A stretch of DNA of 64,000 nucleotides from Rahnella bruchi (GCF_003614975.1 NZ_QZWI01000001.1:1070685-1134684), one strand, 5' to 3'; shown: positions 8,721 to 17,486, counted from the first letter of the stretch. Program-made: numbers and translations. The notes: generated by a model not told the origin, from the sequence alone.

Positions 8721-9144
8721 GCCGGTCTCCGGTTAAAAAACTCTGATAACAGAATAGGTTATGACCACACAAAAAAATGGTTAATTAATCTCATCCTTCC
8801 CGCGTCATAAGGCAATCATAAATAAAATTAAACGCAAATTTACAGAGTAAAACTCTGATAATTTTCTGTTAATAGAATTTTTATCCTTATTGGCATAAAT
8901 GCCAAAAAGATCCGCTTAAGGTAAATTTATTAACTTATATTTAACCTTAACAGCGTTTTTCATCATGTGGTTAAGGTCAGGGATGTCTTCAGTAGTAACT
9001 GAAAAACATAAGTCCCGGCCTGAACGCTGTTTATTACCCGTATTTCTTGCAGTCTTTTAGCATCGATTACTGACCACCAGAGGATTTCCACATGCACCTG
9101 GTTGCATGAATACACAGCTGTGTACGTAGTTATTGGGAGTCATC
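8721..9144. other. AT-rich control region of the pilus operon
   Basis: No gene is seen in these 424 bases. The part from 8750 to 8960 is clearly AT-rich compared with its neighbours, as expected of a silenced (H-NS-type) accessory promoter. A 12-base direct repeat AAACTCTGATAA occurs at 8738-8749 and 8850-8861, and a perfect 14-base palindrome TACACAGCTGTGTA lies at 9111-9124, about 20 bases before the first pilin start. No fim-type invertible element with matching inverted repeats was recognised. Confidence 0.5.
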
Positions 9145-9690
9145 ATGGGCGATAAAAATTCATTATTACTGGCTGTTCTTGCTGCTGCAACGCTGACGTT
9201 AGCCGCAGGCGCACAGGCTGCCGGAACCTTAACAGGGCAAGTGGGTGTTCAGCTGACCATCAGCACCGGTTGTACCGTCGGTAACGGTACATCAACCGGG
9301 GGCACCAACCAGTGGGGTACCCTGAACTTTGGTAATTACGCTGACCTGACCAGCGTTATCAACGGGACAGTATTCGGTGCCAACGGCACGGGTGCGGTCA
9401 CTATCACCTGTAGCACCGGGCTGACTCCGACGCTTTCGCTTAATGGCGGGCTGGCGGCAACCGGCGGGCTGCGGACCATGACATCGAGCGGCAACAGTAT
9501 TCCATACCGCCTCTACTCTGACACTGCGCGTACCACAGAAATCGCCATCAATACGCCGATCACTCTGACGACGGGCACCACTGCGCAAAATATCCCGATT
9601 TATGGTCGTGTGCTGCCTGCTGACCAGACCAGCACCACGCCGGCTGCAGGGACATATAACGATACCGTTGTTGCCACTCTTTCCTGGTAG
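9145..9690 (+). CDS. Csu-type major pilin, spore coat U domain (CsuA/B-like)
   Basis: This 181-residue exported protein has a Sec signal peptide (LLLAVLAAATLTLAAGAQAAG) and one spore coat U (SCPU) domain: GQVGVQLTISTGCTVGNG, a central WGTLNFGNYADL, VTITCSTGLTPTLSLNGG and a final beta strand YNDTVVATLSW. The first strand acts as the donor in archaic chaperone-usher pili, and the paired cysteines form the domain disulphide. It is the first gene of a six-gene pilus operon and by position should be the main rod subunit. The start at 9145 has GGGAG immediately upstream; an in-frame TTG at 9133 is less likely. Confidence 0.85.
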   Translation: MGDKNSLLLAVLAAATLTLAAGAQAAGTLTGQVGVQLTISTGCTVGNGTSTGGTNQWGTLNFGNYADLTSVINGTVFGANGTGAVTITCSTGLTPTLSLNGGLAATGGLRTMTSSGNSIPYRLYSDTARTTEIAINTPITLTTGTTAQNIPIYGRVLPADQTSTTPAAGTYNDTVVATLSW

Positions 9691-9753
9691 GGCTGTATTC
9701 CATCAGAGTCGGTTTCGCCTCTGACTGGCTTTCGTTTCAAGGAAGGAAAGATC

Positions 9754-10272
9754 ATGGACATCAAGGTACTGCTGCTACTGCCAGCTATCCTGCTGGTGTC
9801 GATGCAGTTGCGCATTCCATTCAGTCAGGCAGCAACGATAGGCATCAGCGCCACGTTGCTGCCCGCCTGCAATGCGGGAACCACGACGTCCGGGAGCACC
9901 AGCTTCGGTACGCTGAATTTTGGGAATTATGCGTCACTGACCAGCGCAATTAATGCCACCAGCGCGCAACTGGCGGGGTCGATTCGCGTGAATTGCGTGA
10001 ACGGGTTGACGTATAAAATTGTGATGGATGGTGGCAGCAGCGGCGTGGTCACCGCCCGCAGGATGGTCAATACCACCAACAGCGCGCAGACCTTGCAGTA
10101 CAACCTTTACACCACGGCGGCACGCACCACTGTCTGGGATAACGTGACCGGCGTGAGCGGAACCGGCAACGGCGCAGATCAGTGGAGTACGGTCTATGGC
10201 CGCGTTCCGGCGCAGACCACGCCTGCTGCCGGTGTTTATCAGGATACGGTGAATGTCACCGTATCCTGGTAG
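9754..10272 (+). CDS. Csu-type minor pilin, SCPU domain (CsuA-like)
   Basis: A 172-residue secreted subunit with signal peptide (LLLLPAILLVSMQLRIPFSQA) followed by one SCPU domain. It keeps the family pattern FGTLNFGNYASLTSAIN, VNCVNGLTYKIVMDGG, LQYNLYTTAARTTVW, VYGRVPAQTTPAAGVYQDTV and a terminal NVTVSW strand. It has the strong ribosome-binding site GGAAGG and lies 63 bases after the first pilin. In Csu systems the second pilin gene encodes a minor subunit; its place in the fibre here is inferred from gene order. Confidence 0.83.
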   Translation: MDIKVLLLLPAILLVSMQLRIPFSQAATIGISATLLPACNAGTTTSGSTSFGTLNFGNYASLTSAINATSAQLAGSIRVNCVNGLTYKIVMDGGSSGVVTARRMVNTTNSAQTLQYNLYTTAARTTVWDNVTGVSGTGNGADQWSTVYGRVPAQTTPAAGVYQDTVNVTVSW

Positions 10273-10280
10273 AGGTTTTT

Positions 10281-10835
10281 ATGCCTGGCCGTTTACTGGT
10301 GCCGCAGGTGATGCTCATGGTGCTGCCGCTCACACTGATGCCGGTAATAATGTGCAGCTCAGCGCGCGGTGCCACGGCCACTGCTACGTTTACCGTGACG
10401 GCCTCCCTCACCAATGGCTGCGTTTTCGGCAGCTCGCTTTCCAGCCCGACCACCAATCTCGGCACCATCAACTTCGGCTCTTTTCCTTCGGTTCCCACCA
10501 ATGTCGATGTGGTCAGCACGTCGGGCGCAGGCTCGGTCGTGGTCACCTGCACACCGGGCACGACGGTGGCGATTGGCATGGATTACGGCATACACGGCGG
10601 CTCTGCCACCCAGCGATATATGGCCAACAGCGGTGCCACCGCGACGCTGGGCTATCAGCTTTATCAGAACGCCGCACGCACCGTGATTTGGGGAACCGGC
10701 GCACAGGCGATGACCATCAGCAGTTTCCCCTCTACAACACAAACTTACCCGGTCTATGGCCGGTTGTTTTCTTTCACGACGTCACCCACTGCGGGCACTT
10801 ACACCGACACGGTAACCGTGACTCTCACTTATTAA
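10281..10835 (+). CDS. Csu-type minor pilin, SCPU domain (CsuB-like)
   Basis: A 184-residue secreted subunit; the signal peptide (LLVPQVMLMVLPLTLMPVIMCSSARG) is followed by the SCPU pattern VTASLTNGCVFGS, LGTINFGSFPSVPTN, VVTCTPGTTVAIGMDYG, GYQLYQNAARTVIW, YPVYGRLFS and a terminal VTVTLTY strand. The ATG at 10281 is taken as start, 8 bases after the stop of the preceding pilin, preceded by AGAGG; the frame is open further upstream but that part overlaps the preceding pilin and is not family-like. By order it corresponds to the third pilin of Csu loci. Confidence 0.83.
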   Translation: MPGRLLVPQVMLMVLPLTLMPVIMCSSARGATATATFTVTASLTNGCVFGSSLSSPTTNLGTINFGSFPSVPTNVDVVSTSGAGSVVVTCTPGTTVAIGMDYGIHGGSATQRYMANSGATATLGYQLYQNAARTVIWGTGAQAMTISSFPSTTQTYPVYGRLFSFTTSPTAGTYTDTVTVTLTY

Positions 10836-10853
10836 ATCATCAGGATATGAGCT

Positions 10854-11651
10854 ATGACGACGATGTTCTCACGCATGATTGCTACCTCTGCCCTCACAGT
10901 GGCCCTGTTTTCCAGCATGGCGGTTCAGGCCGCCAGTTCGGTGCTGGTGTGGCCGGTCTATCAGATTATCGAATCCGATCAGAACGGATCGGCCCTGTGG
11001 CTGGAAAACCGCGGCGCGGATCCCGTGTCTTTGCAGGTGCGCGTGCTAGCCTGGAAGCAGGAGAATTTTAACGAGAAATACGCGGATCAGACCAACGTGG
11101 TCGCCAGCCCGCCTTTTGCTACCGTGCCGCCGGGCCAGCGCCAGCTGATCCGTTTGATCCGCAACACGCCGGTACCGGCCAATACCGAACAGGCTTACCG
11201 CATTATTATCGATGAGATCCCTTCCCCGCTGAACAGCGCCGGTGAGGGCAAAGACAAAGCGGTAGTCGGGCTGCAATTGCAGATGCGTTATCTTCTGCCG
11301 CTGTTCATGGATGGCGGCAGTTTATGGACGAATGATCGCCCGGATATGAAGCGCGATGCGTCAACGGCGACCCGTCCGATCCTCACCTGGCGTTCGGTGT
11401 CTGAGGGCGGAAAAACGTATTTGCAGGTACGTAATACCGGTATCGTCCATGCGCGTCTGAGCAACGTGTTCTGGTCAGCGGCAGACAACCAGAAGCAAGG
11501 CGTCAAAACCATGGTCGGAGGCTTCATGGGATATGTGTTGCCGGGACAGCAGATGCGATGGCCGGTACCGGCGGGCGTTACGCCGGGCGCACAGCTCAAT
11601 GCGCAAATTGCGGATAACACCAAACCGATTGTCATTCCACGCGGCCAATAA
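10854..11651 (+). CDS. Periplasmic pilus chaperone (CsuC-like)
   Basis: This 265-residue exported protein has a signal peptide (ALTVALFSSMAVQA, cleavage near residue 24) and two immunoglobulin-like domains of PapD/CsuC type. Visible landmarks are LVWPVYQIIESDQNGSALWLENRG at the N-terminal G1/A1 region, PFATVPPGQRQLIRLIRNTP with the conserved P-x-G-x-Q/R strand that binds subunits, and EQAYRIIIDEIP. Long loops and absence of the classical PapD FGL/FGS F1-G1 insertion sequence fit the archaic class. It would hold pilin subunits by donor-strand complementation until handed to the usher. It sits between pilins and usher, as in Csu operons. Confidence 0.87.
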   Translation: MTTMFSRMIATSALTVALFSSMAVQAASSVLVWPVYQIIESDQNGSALWLENRGADPVSLQVRVLAWKQENFNEKYADQTNVVASPPFATVPPGQRQLIRLIRNTPVPANTEQAYRIIIDEIPSPLNSAGEGKDKAVVGLQLQMRYLLPLFMDGGSLWTNDRPDMKRDASTATRPILTWRSVSEGGKTYLQVRNTGIVHARLSNVFWSAADNQKQGVKTMVGGFMGYVLPGQQMRWPVPAGVTPGAQLNAQIADNTKPIVIPRGQ

Positions 11652-11669
11652 CAGCAGGAGCCGCAACGG

Positions 11670-14228
11670 ATGCCAAAAAGACGTCTTCCCGGAGCAGGTT
11701 GTCAGCCTCTGCTGATTTTCCGGGGAAGCCTGTGCCTGTTATATCTCAGTGCCTTTGGCGCACAGGCCCAGGAATATTCTTCACTGCCCGATGCCCCGCG
11801 AGCGGCACCGGTGGTGACCGATGCCATGTTTTATCTGTCGATTGTGGTCAACGGCCAGACGGATAATCAGGTGGTGCCGGTAACCTATCGTAATAACGCG
11901 TATTTCGTGGAAGCCGGTGTACTGGCAAAAAATCACATCCACATTAACGGCCAGCAGGGGCTGATCAATGTCGGTGAGCTGCCGGACGTGAAAGCGAAAT
12001 ATGATTCAGCCACGCAGCAGCTGGTGTTAACAGTGCCTGACGCCTGGCTGCCGAACCAGAATGTCAGTGGCGATCCGCTGATGAATTACACGCCGTCACA
12101 AAGCAGCACCGGCCTGCTGTTTAACTATGATTCGTACTACACCGACCCGCCCGGCGGTTCGAAATCCATCGCCACCTGGATGGAGCAGCGATTATTCAGC
12201 AGCCTCGGCCTGTTCACCAATACCGGTACTTACCGCTATAACATCGCCGGTTCTGGCGGTAACGAAAATGGCGGCAGCACCGCACAGGATGGCTACCTGC
12301 GTTACGACACGTTCTGGCGATTCACTGACGAGAAGAACCTGATCAGCTATCAGGTCGGGGATTTCGTCAGCGATTCCCTGACCTGGAGTAACTCGGCGCG
12401 CATGGGCGGTTTACGCATCAGCCGCAACTTTGCTGTGCGTCCGGATCTGGTGACGTATCCGCTGTTGCAGTACAGCGGCACAGCGGCGGTACCGAGCACC
12501 GTTGATCTGTTCCTCAATGGCTACAAGGCCAGCAGCAACAACCTGAATTCCGGACCGTTTACGCTGACCAACGTGCCTTATATCAACGGTGCCGGTGAAG
12601 CGACGATTGTTACCACCGATGCGGTCGGACGTCAGATTTCCACCAGCGTGCCGTTTTACGTTTCCAATACTTTACTGCGCAAAAACCTCAGCGATTTTGA
12701 TTTCTCGCTCGGTGCGGTGCGCAACAATTATGGCGTCACCAACGGCGACTATTCGGATGCCGCATTCAGCGGGATTTACCGTTACGGGCTGAGCGATTAT
12801 CTGACGCTGTCCGGACATACCGAAATCGTACAAGGTCTGGCGCTGGGAGGTTTAGGGGCGGATGTCGCAGTGGGAACATGGGGAACACTGAGCGTATCCG
12901 GCAGCCAGAGTAAGGCCGATCATCCGCCGGTCAGCAGCGATAATCAGATAATTACGCAGGATAATTACAACAACGGTCAGACGCCGGGCATCCCGGATTC
13001 CAGCGGCGAAATCGACAATCCGCTGGGTGAGAACATCACGGATAAAAAGGATGGCAGCCAGTACACGCTGGGTTATTCCTATTATTCAACGATTTTCAGC
13101 CTCTCGGCGCTGCGCTCAAAACGCACGGTGGGTTATCAGGATCTGACGTCGTACACCAGTGACACGCGGTTAAGCCGTCAGGCCGATCAGGTCACGTTCA
13201 GCACCTCGCCGTTCGGGCCTTCAAACGGCACGATGGGCATCGGGTATTACGACGTCGAAGCTTATGACAATTCGCATACGCGACTGGTGAATTTTTCCTA
13301 CAGCCGCTCGCTGTGGGGACAAAGCAGCATGTTTTTATCGCTCAATAAAACGCTGGGCGATAACGGCTACAGCGCGCAGCTGCAATTCATCATTCCGATT
13401 GGCACCACTATCAACATGAACGCCGGTGTACAGCGTGACAGCGCGGGCAATTATCAGGAGCAAATCGGCGCCAGCAAAGCCACGCCAACCGATGGCGGCC
13501 TCGGCTGGAATCTGGCCTACAGCGGCGGCAACGATCCCTATCAGCAGGCTGATGCCACCTGGAAATCCCGCTACGCCACCCTTCAGGGCGGGTTCTACGG
13601 CAATCAGGGGGATTACACCAACTGGGCAGATCTCAGCGGTTCAGTTGTATTTATGGCTAATGACTGGTTCCTTTCTGACAAGATCAATGACGCCTTTATT
13701 GTGGTCGATACCGACCATTACGCCGACGTTCCGGTACTTTTCGAGAACCAGAAAATGGGTAAAACCGATAAGAATGGCCATCTGCTGATCCCGACCGTCA
13801 GCTCGTATTATCCGGCCAAAGTGGAAATCGATACCCTGCCGCTGCCCGCCGATGTGGTCGCCAATAACGTCAATGACCGCATCGCGGTGAAACAAGGCAG
13901 CGGCGTGGTAGTGAAATTCAACGTCGAGAAAGTGCTTTCGGCCAATATCACACTTCATGACGCCGCCGGACAACCGCTGAAACTGGGTACGCTGGTCACA
14001 GAACAGAATACGCAGCAAACCACCGTGACCGGTTACGACGGGCTGGTGTACTTCTCGCATTTAAAGGAAAACAACGTGCTGAATATCCAGCAGGAAGACC
14101 ATTCGGTATGTCGGGTCAGTTTCAGGCTGAACCCTGACCGTCATAGTATTGAGCAAGTCGGGCCGCTGTCATGCCCTGGTAACACAGCGGGCAGCGCCGC
14201 GAACGCAAGGCCAGGAGATCAATCATGA
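11670..14228 (+). CDS. Outer-membrane pilus usher (CsuD-like, PapC superfamily)
   Basis: The 852-residue protein has a signal peptide (LIFRGSLCLLYLSAFGAQAQ), an N-terminal periplasmic domain (LSIVVNGQTDNQVVPVTYRNNAYFVEAGVL), a long beta-barrel region rich in alternating aromatic and polar residues, a plug-like segment (TYPLLQYSGTAAVPSTVDLFLNGYKA) and C-terminal domains (VRVSFRL-like strand, two late cysteines). It forms the outer-membrane pore through which the pilus is assembled and secreted. Length is normal for archaic ushers. Ribosome-binding site AGGAG is about 10 bases upstream, and the stop overlaps the adhesin start as ATGA, so the two are coupled. Confidence 0.9.
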   Translation: MPKRRLPGAGCQPLLIFRGSLCLLYLSAFGAQAQEYSSLPDAPRAAPVVTDAMFYLSIVVNGQTDNQVVPVTYRNNAYFVEAGVLAKNHIHINGQQGLINVGELPDVKAKYDSATQQLVLTVPDAWLPNQNVSGDPLMNYTPSQSSTGLLFNYDSYYTDPPGGSKSIATWMEQRLFSSLGLFTNTGTYRYNIAGSGGNENGGSTAQDGYLRYDTFWRFTDEKNLISYQVGDFVSDSLTWSNSARMGGLRISRNFAVRPDLVTYPLLQYSGTAAVPSTVDLFLNGYKASSNNLNSGPFTLTNVPYINGAGEATIVTTDAVGRQISTSVPFYVSNTLLRKNLSDFDFSLGAVRNNYGVTNGDYSDAAFSGIYRYGLSDYLTLSGHTEIVQGLALGGLGADVAVGTWGTLSVSGSQSKADHPPVSSDNQIITQDNYNNGQTPGIPDSSGEIDNPLGENITDKKDGSQYTLGYSYYSTIFSLSALRSKRTVGYQDLTSYTSDTRLSRQADQVTFSTSPFGPSNGTMGIGYYDVEAYDNSHTRLVNFSYSRSLWGQSSMFLSLNKTLGDNGYSAQLQFIIPIGTTINMNAGVQRDSAGNYQEQIGASKATPTDGGLGWNLAYSGGNDPYQQADATWKSRYATLQGGFYGNQGDYTNWADLSGSVVFMANDWFLSDKINDAFIVVDTDHYADVPVLFENQKMGKTDKNGHLLIPTVSSYYPAKVEIDTLPLPADVVANNVNDRIAVKQGSGVVVKFNVEKVLSANITLHDAAGQPLKLGTLVTEQNTQQTTVTGYDGLVYFSHLKENNVLNIQQEDHSVCRVSFRLNPDRHSIEQVGPLSCPGNTAGSAANARPGDQS

Positions 14229-15193
14229 GAATATTCAGACGATGGATCGGGCGCGTGTTAGTGCTGATGCTGTTTCTGGGCGCGTCATCGCAGGCTTTTG
14301 CCGGTTGTACCACGGCGGCCTCCACCATTACGCTGGGCACCCAGAACTCGTTTGCGGTCAGCACGTCCCCGCTGGTGACGGCGGGTGGCAGCGGATTAAC
14401 CTGCACAGGGCCGTTACTGAGTATCGGCGGTACCAACACCATTACCGCAACCATTGGCGCCACACTGCATCCGACCGGCACGCAACCCCGCCTTTACAGC
14501 GCGGCGACCGGCCAGTTTCTGCCCTACAACCTGTGTAAGGACAGCGGCTGCGGCACGGTATATAACCAGGGCGATGTGATTAGCTGGAGCAGCACCACCG
14601 CATTGGGATTACTGGGGCTGTTTTCCGGGCCGAACGGTACATTGCCGCTTTATGTGATGCCTAAAACGCTGTCCAATCTGGCGGCTGGCACCTACACCGA
14701 TACCGTGCCTATCGCCTGGACGTGGAACATCTGCTCGGTGGCCATCGGGACATTGTTGTGCATCGCCGATACCGGCAACGTCAGTGGCACCGTCAACCTG
14801 ACGCTTAACGTCACCAACTTTTGCTACATCGACAGCGCGCCAAACGTCGGATTTGGCAGCGCCGCCCTGCCTTCCGGCCTGACCACCGTTGTCGCCAATA
14901 CCCTCAGCGTACGTTGTACGCTCAATGCCAGCTATTCCGTGAACCTCTCCAGCAGCGTACTGGCTTCAGGTCAGTACCGGCAGATGGCTTCCACCGTCGG
15001 CAGCACCACCAGTTATCTGCAATATCAGATATTTAAAGGCGACAGCACGGTATGGACGGCGGCAACCAACAGCAGCGCGACCGGTACCGGAACATCACAA
15101 TCATTCCCGTATACTGCTTCGGTGAATTTGTCGCAAAGCAATCAGCCCGCAGGTAACTACAGCGATACAGTGACAGTCACAGTGACCTATTGA
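14225..15193 (+). CDS. Two-domain pilus tip adhesin (CsuE-like)
   Basis: A 322-residue secreted protein with signal peptide (RVLVLMLFLGASSQAFAG) and two SCPU-type domains. The N-terminal half (about 25-185) differs from the rod pilins and has several cysteines (GCTTAAS, GLTCTGP, LCKDSGCGTVY, NICSVA), fitting a receptor-binding head. The C-terminal half (about 190-322) is a regular pilin domain starting LTLNVTNFCYIDSAPNVGFG and ending YSDTVTVTVTY, which would join it to the fibre. The double size and last position in the operon fit the tip adhesin of Csu pili, which mediates attachment to surfaces through hydrophobic fingers in the characterised Acinetobacter case. Confidence 0.84.
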   Translation: MRIFRRWIGRVLVLMLFLGASSQAFAGCTTAASTITLGTQNSFAVSTSPLVTAGGSGLTCTGPLLSIGGTNTITATIGATLHPTGTQPRLYSAATGQFLPYNLCKDSGCGTVYNQGDVISWSSTTALGLLGLFSGPNGTLPLYVMPKTLSNLAAGTYTDTVPIAWTWNICSVAIGTLLCIADTGNVSGTVNLTLNVTNFCYIDSAPNVGFGSAALPSGLTTVVANTLSVRCTLNASYSVNLSSSVLASGQYRQMASTVGSTTSYLQYQIFKGDSTVWTAATNSSATGTGTSQSFPYTASVNLSQSNQPAGNYSDTVTVTVTY

Positions 15194-15208
15194 TAATGAG
15201 AAAAACAG

Positions 15209-15238
15209 AACCGGTGCAGCGAATGCGCACCGGTTTTG
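15209..15238. terminator. Hairpin terminator between the pilus operon and the cold-shock gene
   Basis: AACCGGTGC and GCACCGGTT form a 9-base-pair stem around a 9-base loop, followed by TTTT on the plus strand. The hairpin sits between two convergent genes and could stop transcription from both sides. Confidence 0.7.
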
Positions 15239-15250
15239 GAACTGAAAATC

Positions 15251-15730
15251 TTACAGCGCTTTCAGCGTTTTGATGGTCGCATCGACATCAATTTCATCTT
15301 CAGTGAACACATACGTGCTGTTTTGGAAAGTGGTGATCAGCAGCTTTTTCATGGTACGCGTCGCGTCTTTTTTCTCTTCTTCCTGCGGGCGGATGCGGTT
15401 CATTAGCAGGCCCACGGACAGTACGGCGTTTTCTTTGTCGATTTTCGCTTCTGCCGGCATTTCTTCATTAAAGGCCAGGAAGGATTTGATGCTGGTGATT
15501 TTGATACGCTCACCGGCAATAAAGATGTATTTGCTCTCTGGCTCGACTTTCACCGCAAAGGCGGAAAGGCCTTTGTTATTGGTGGTCGGCTCAAAAGTGA
15601 CTGCCGCGTCTTTCTTAATCAGCTCAGGGTTTGCAACTTTAATCACGTGGAAATAACGGTTATCGCCGTTTTCATCTTTGATAAAACCGAAACCTTTATC
15701 TTCAAACCAGGTTGTGATTACGCCGTTCAT
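15251..15730 (-). CDS. Cold-shock-domain protein with C-terminal extension
   Basis: The first about 65 residues form a cold-shock domain: GVITTWFEDKGFGFIKDENG, with the RNP1-like motif KGFGFI and the RNP2 position YFHVIKV (usual VFVHF, so less canonical). The remaining 95 residues are a charged extension not found in the small Csp proteins; a PH-like fold with KYIFIAGERIKITSIKSF is possible but unproven. Total length is 159 residues. Binding to single-stranded RNA or DNA is expected from the domain. It is monocistronic and converges with the pilus operon; the function is not known. Confidence 0.75.
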   Translation of the reverse strand: MNGVITTWFEDKGFGFIKDENGDNRYFHVIKVANPELIKKDAAVTFEPTTNNKGLSAFAVKVEPESKYIFIAGERIKITSIKSFLAFNEEMPAEAKIDKENAVLSVGLLMNRIRPQEEEKKDATRTMKKLLITTFQNSTYVFTEDEIDVDATIKTLKAL

Positions 15731-15838
15731 CGCTTACCGCCTAAGTAATTATCTATTCAACATGTCAGTTTTTGCAGGGCGGCAGTGTAAAGCAGAATGA
15801 GGATAAAGTCCTGTGCTTTACTGCCTGATGCCCTCAGT

Positions 15839-16492
15839 TTATATCGCTTTTCGGAACGTCAGATTAAATCTGTAGGATCCGGTCAGCGGATGCTCGCCCG
15901 CTTTCAGCGGCAATACACCGTGATAACGCAGCCGCGACGGGCCGCCCCACACCACAATATCGCCATGCGTCAGCTGCACGCGCTGCGTTTTATCGCTGCG
16001 CTCCATACCGCCAAACTGAAAAACAGCCGGTAAGCCCAGCGAGACAGAGACGATCGGCTGGCCGAAATCGTGCTCATCTTTGTCCTGATGCAGACTCATT
16101 TTGGCGCCCGGCTGATAGCGGTTAATCAGGCAGGCATCCGGCTCGAATCCGGGGAATCCCGCCTGCTCCGCCGCCGTTATGGCAATATGGCGAAACAGTT
16201 CCGGCATCGGCGGCCATTGCTGGTGACTTTCCGGCGACGTCGCCTGATAACGGTAACCGGCTTTATCTGTCACCCAGCCGACATCCCCGCAGTTGGTCAT
16301 CGCCACCGACATCGCGTAACCGCCGGGTGTGGCCCGGTACTGAAAAGGGACCAGTCCGGCGATACGGTCGATCTCCGCCAGCAGTGCCACATCCTCCTCC
16401 AGCGCGGCACCGCGCAGAACCACCGCACCGGGACAGAGATCCTCACGCCAGTTCGGGTGAAAATCCGGATGATCGAAAAGATCTAAATTCAT
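15839..16492 (-). CDS. alkB: DNA/RNA alkylation-repair dioxygenase AlkB
   Basis: This 217-residue protein is a full-length AlkB. The Fe(II) ligands are His135 and Asp137 in MSLHQDKDEHDFG and His191 in RLRYHGVLP; the 2-oxoglutarate-binding arginines are Arg208 and Arg214 in SYRFNLTFR. The enzyme reverses 1-methyladenine and 3-methylcytosine damage by oxidative demethylation. In E. coli alkB follows ada; here no ada is adjacent, so it is a stand-alone gene. The N-terminal MNLDLFDHPDFHPNW is typical of the proteobacterial group. Confidence 0.93.
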   Translation of the reverse strand: MNLDLFDHPDFHPNWREDLCPGAVVLRGAALEEDVALLAEIDRIAGLVPFQYRATPGGYAMSVAMTNCGDVGWVTDKAGYRYQATSPESHQQWPPMPELFRHIAITAAEQAGFPGFEPDACLINRYQPGAKMSLHQDKDEHDFGQPIVSVSLGLPAVFQFGGMERSDKTQRVQLTHGDIVVWGGPSRLRYHGVLPLKAGEHPLTGSYRFNLTFRKAI

Positions 16493-16549
16493 AACCGCCT
16501 CCGCTTATGCGTATCCGCTAAGTATAACGGATGTCGCCTGAACGTCATT

Positions 16550-16836
16550 TGCACTGTCAGCGCGCGGTCAGAAAGTCTGGGGGCGACTGCGATTGCGACC
16601 ACCAGCGCGGGCGTCGCGTGGTCTCTGGGCTATCGCGATGGCAATCAGCTGCCGGTAGAGGAATATGTTGCCCGCGCGGCGTCGATTTTCCGGGTCATTT
16701 CAGTGCCGGATCCTGGTTGCCGCAAACGCTATGGGCGTACAACGCTCAGTTAGTCAGCAGGTTCCTGCGACACGATGAAATGACGCCGATGCTGGAAAAA
16801 GCCGCGCCATATTCAGAAATTAATGCGATGTTTTAA
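16550..16836 (+). pseudogene. Internally deleted remnant of an isocitrate lyase/PEP mutase family gene
   Basis: Two pieces of one gene are fused out of frame. From about 16550 to 16700 one frame reads ESLGATAIATTSAGVAWSLG followed by YRDGNQLPVEEYVARAASIF and RVISVP, the N-terminal part of isocitrate lyase/PEP mutase-like enzymes. The frame one base back then carries the family C-terminus (VSRFLRHDEMTPMLEKAAPY then SEINAMF and stop at 16834-16836). More than 100 codons, including the metal-binding and catalytic core, are missing, and the N-terminal frame runs into TAG. A 101-codon open frame from 16531 covers the C-terminal piece but only its second half is meaningful. Confidence 0.78.
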
Positions 16837-16868
16837 CGACTCAACCGCAGTCTGATCAGGAGAGGTAA

Positions 16869-17387
16869 ATGAATTCCACAGCCAGCCCCGAAAATGTTCT
16901 GCAAGCACGTCCGGCAGTTTTGCATATTTTATGCGGGAAAATAGCCTCCGGAAAATCCACCCTGTCAGCTCAACTGGCTAAAGAACCCTGCACCGTAGTA
17001 CTTAATGAAGACCAGTGGCTAGCTCATCTTTATCAGGATGAGATGCAAAGCGTGGCGGATTACGTCCACTGCTCTGCCAAACTCAGACAAGCCATTGCGC
17101 CACACGCCATTTCGCTGCTCAGGGCCGGTGTCTCGCTCGTGCTGGATTTTCCGGCCAATACCGTGGCGAACCGCCAGTGGATGAAGCGTCTTATCACGGA
17201 GTCGGGCGCGGACCACCGTCTGCATTATCTGAACGTGCCGGAGGAAGTCTGTAAAGCCCGGCTGCGGACACGCAATCAGGCCGGAACGCATCAGTTTAGT
17301 GTCACCGATGAGCAGTTTGATCTGATATCCCGCCACTTTGTCGCACCGGAACCGGAAGAGGATTTTAACGTGATCCAACACGGTTAA
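16869..17387 (+). CDS. Small P-loop ATPase/kinase-like protein (AAA_33 type)
   Basis: The 172-residue protein has a Walker A motif GKIASGKST (residues 23-31) directly after a hydrophobic beta strand (AVLHILC), a Walker-B-like LVLDFPANT (about 95-103) and an arginine-rich lid VCKARLRTRN (about 127-136). Size and layout are those of nucleotide-kinase-like AAA_33 proteins, which phosphorylate small molecules or RNA ends; no substrate can be assigned. It lies 32 bases after the PEP-mutase remnant and has AGGAG before the start. It appears monocistronic. Confidence 0.72.
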   Translation: MNSTASPENVLQARPAVLHILCGKIASGKSTLSAQLAKEPCTVVLNEDQWLAHLYQDEMQSVADYVHCSAKLRQAIAPHAISLLRAGVSLVLDFPANTVANRQWMKRLITESGADHRLHYLNVPEEVCKARLRTRNQAGTHQFSVTDEQFDLISRHFVAPEPEEDFNVIQHG

Positions 17388-17486
17388 GCCGTCACTTTTT
17401 CCATCATACCGGAACAGTAGGATTGTAGGGTTGTATCGTTTCAGCTAAGGTTCAGAGAGACTAAATGCCCCTATCAGGAGAACGAA

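Noticed and set aside
8721..9144. A fim-type phase-variable inversion element before the pilus operon
   Set aside because: No pair of matching inverted repeats flanking a promoter and no recombinase gene was found; only a short direct repeat and one palindrome are present.
10253..11071. A 272-codon open frame overlapping the third pilin and the chaperone
   Set aside because: It is a frame shift of two clear SCPU/chaperone genes and shows a random-looking His/Gly/Arg-rich composition.
16531..16836. A 101-codon open frame as an independent small gene
   Set aside because: Its first half is out-of-frame reading of the PEP-mutase-like N-terminal piece; only the last part is meaningful, so a pseudogene call fits better.
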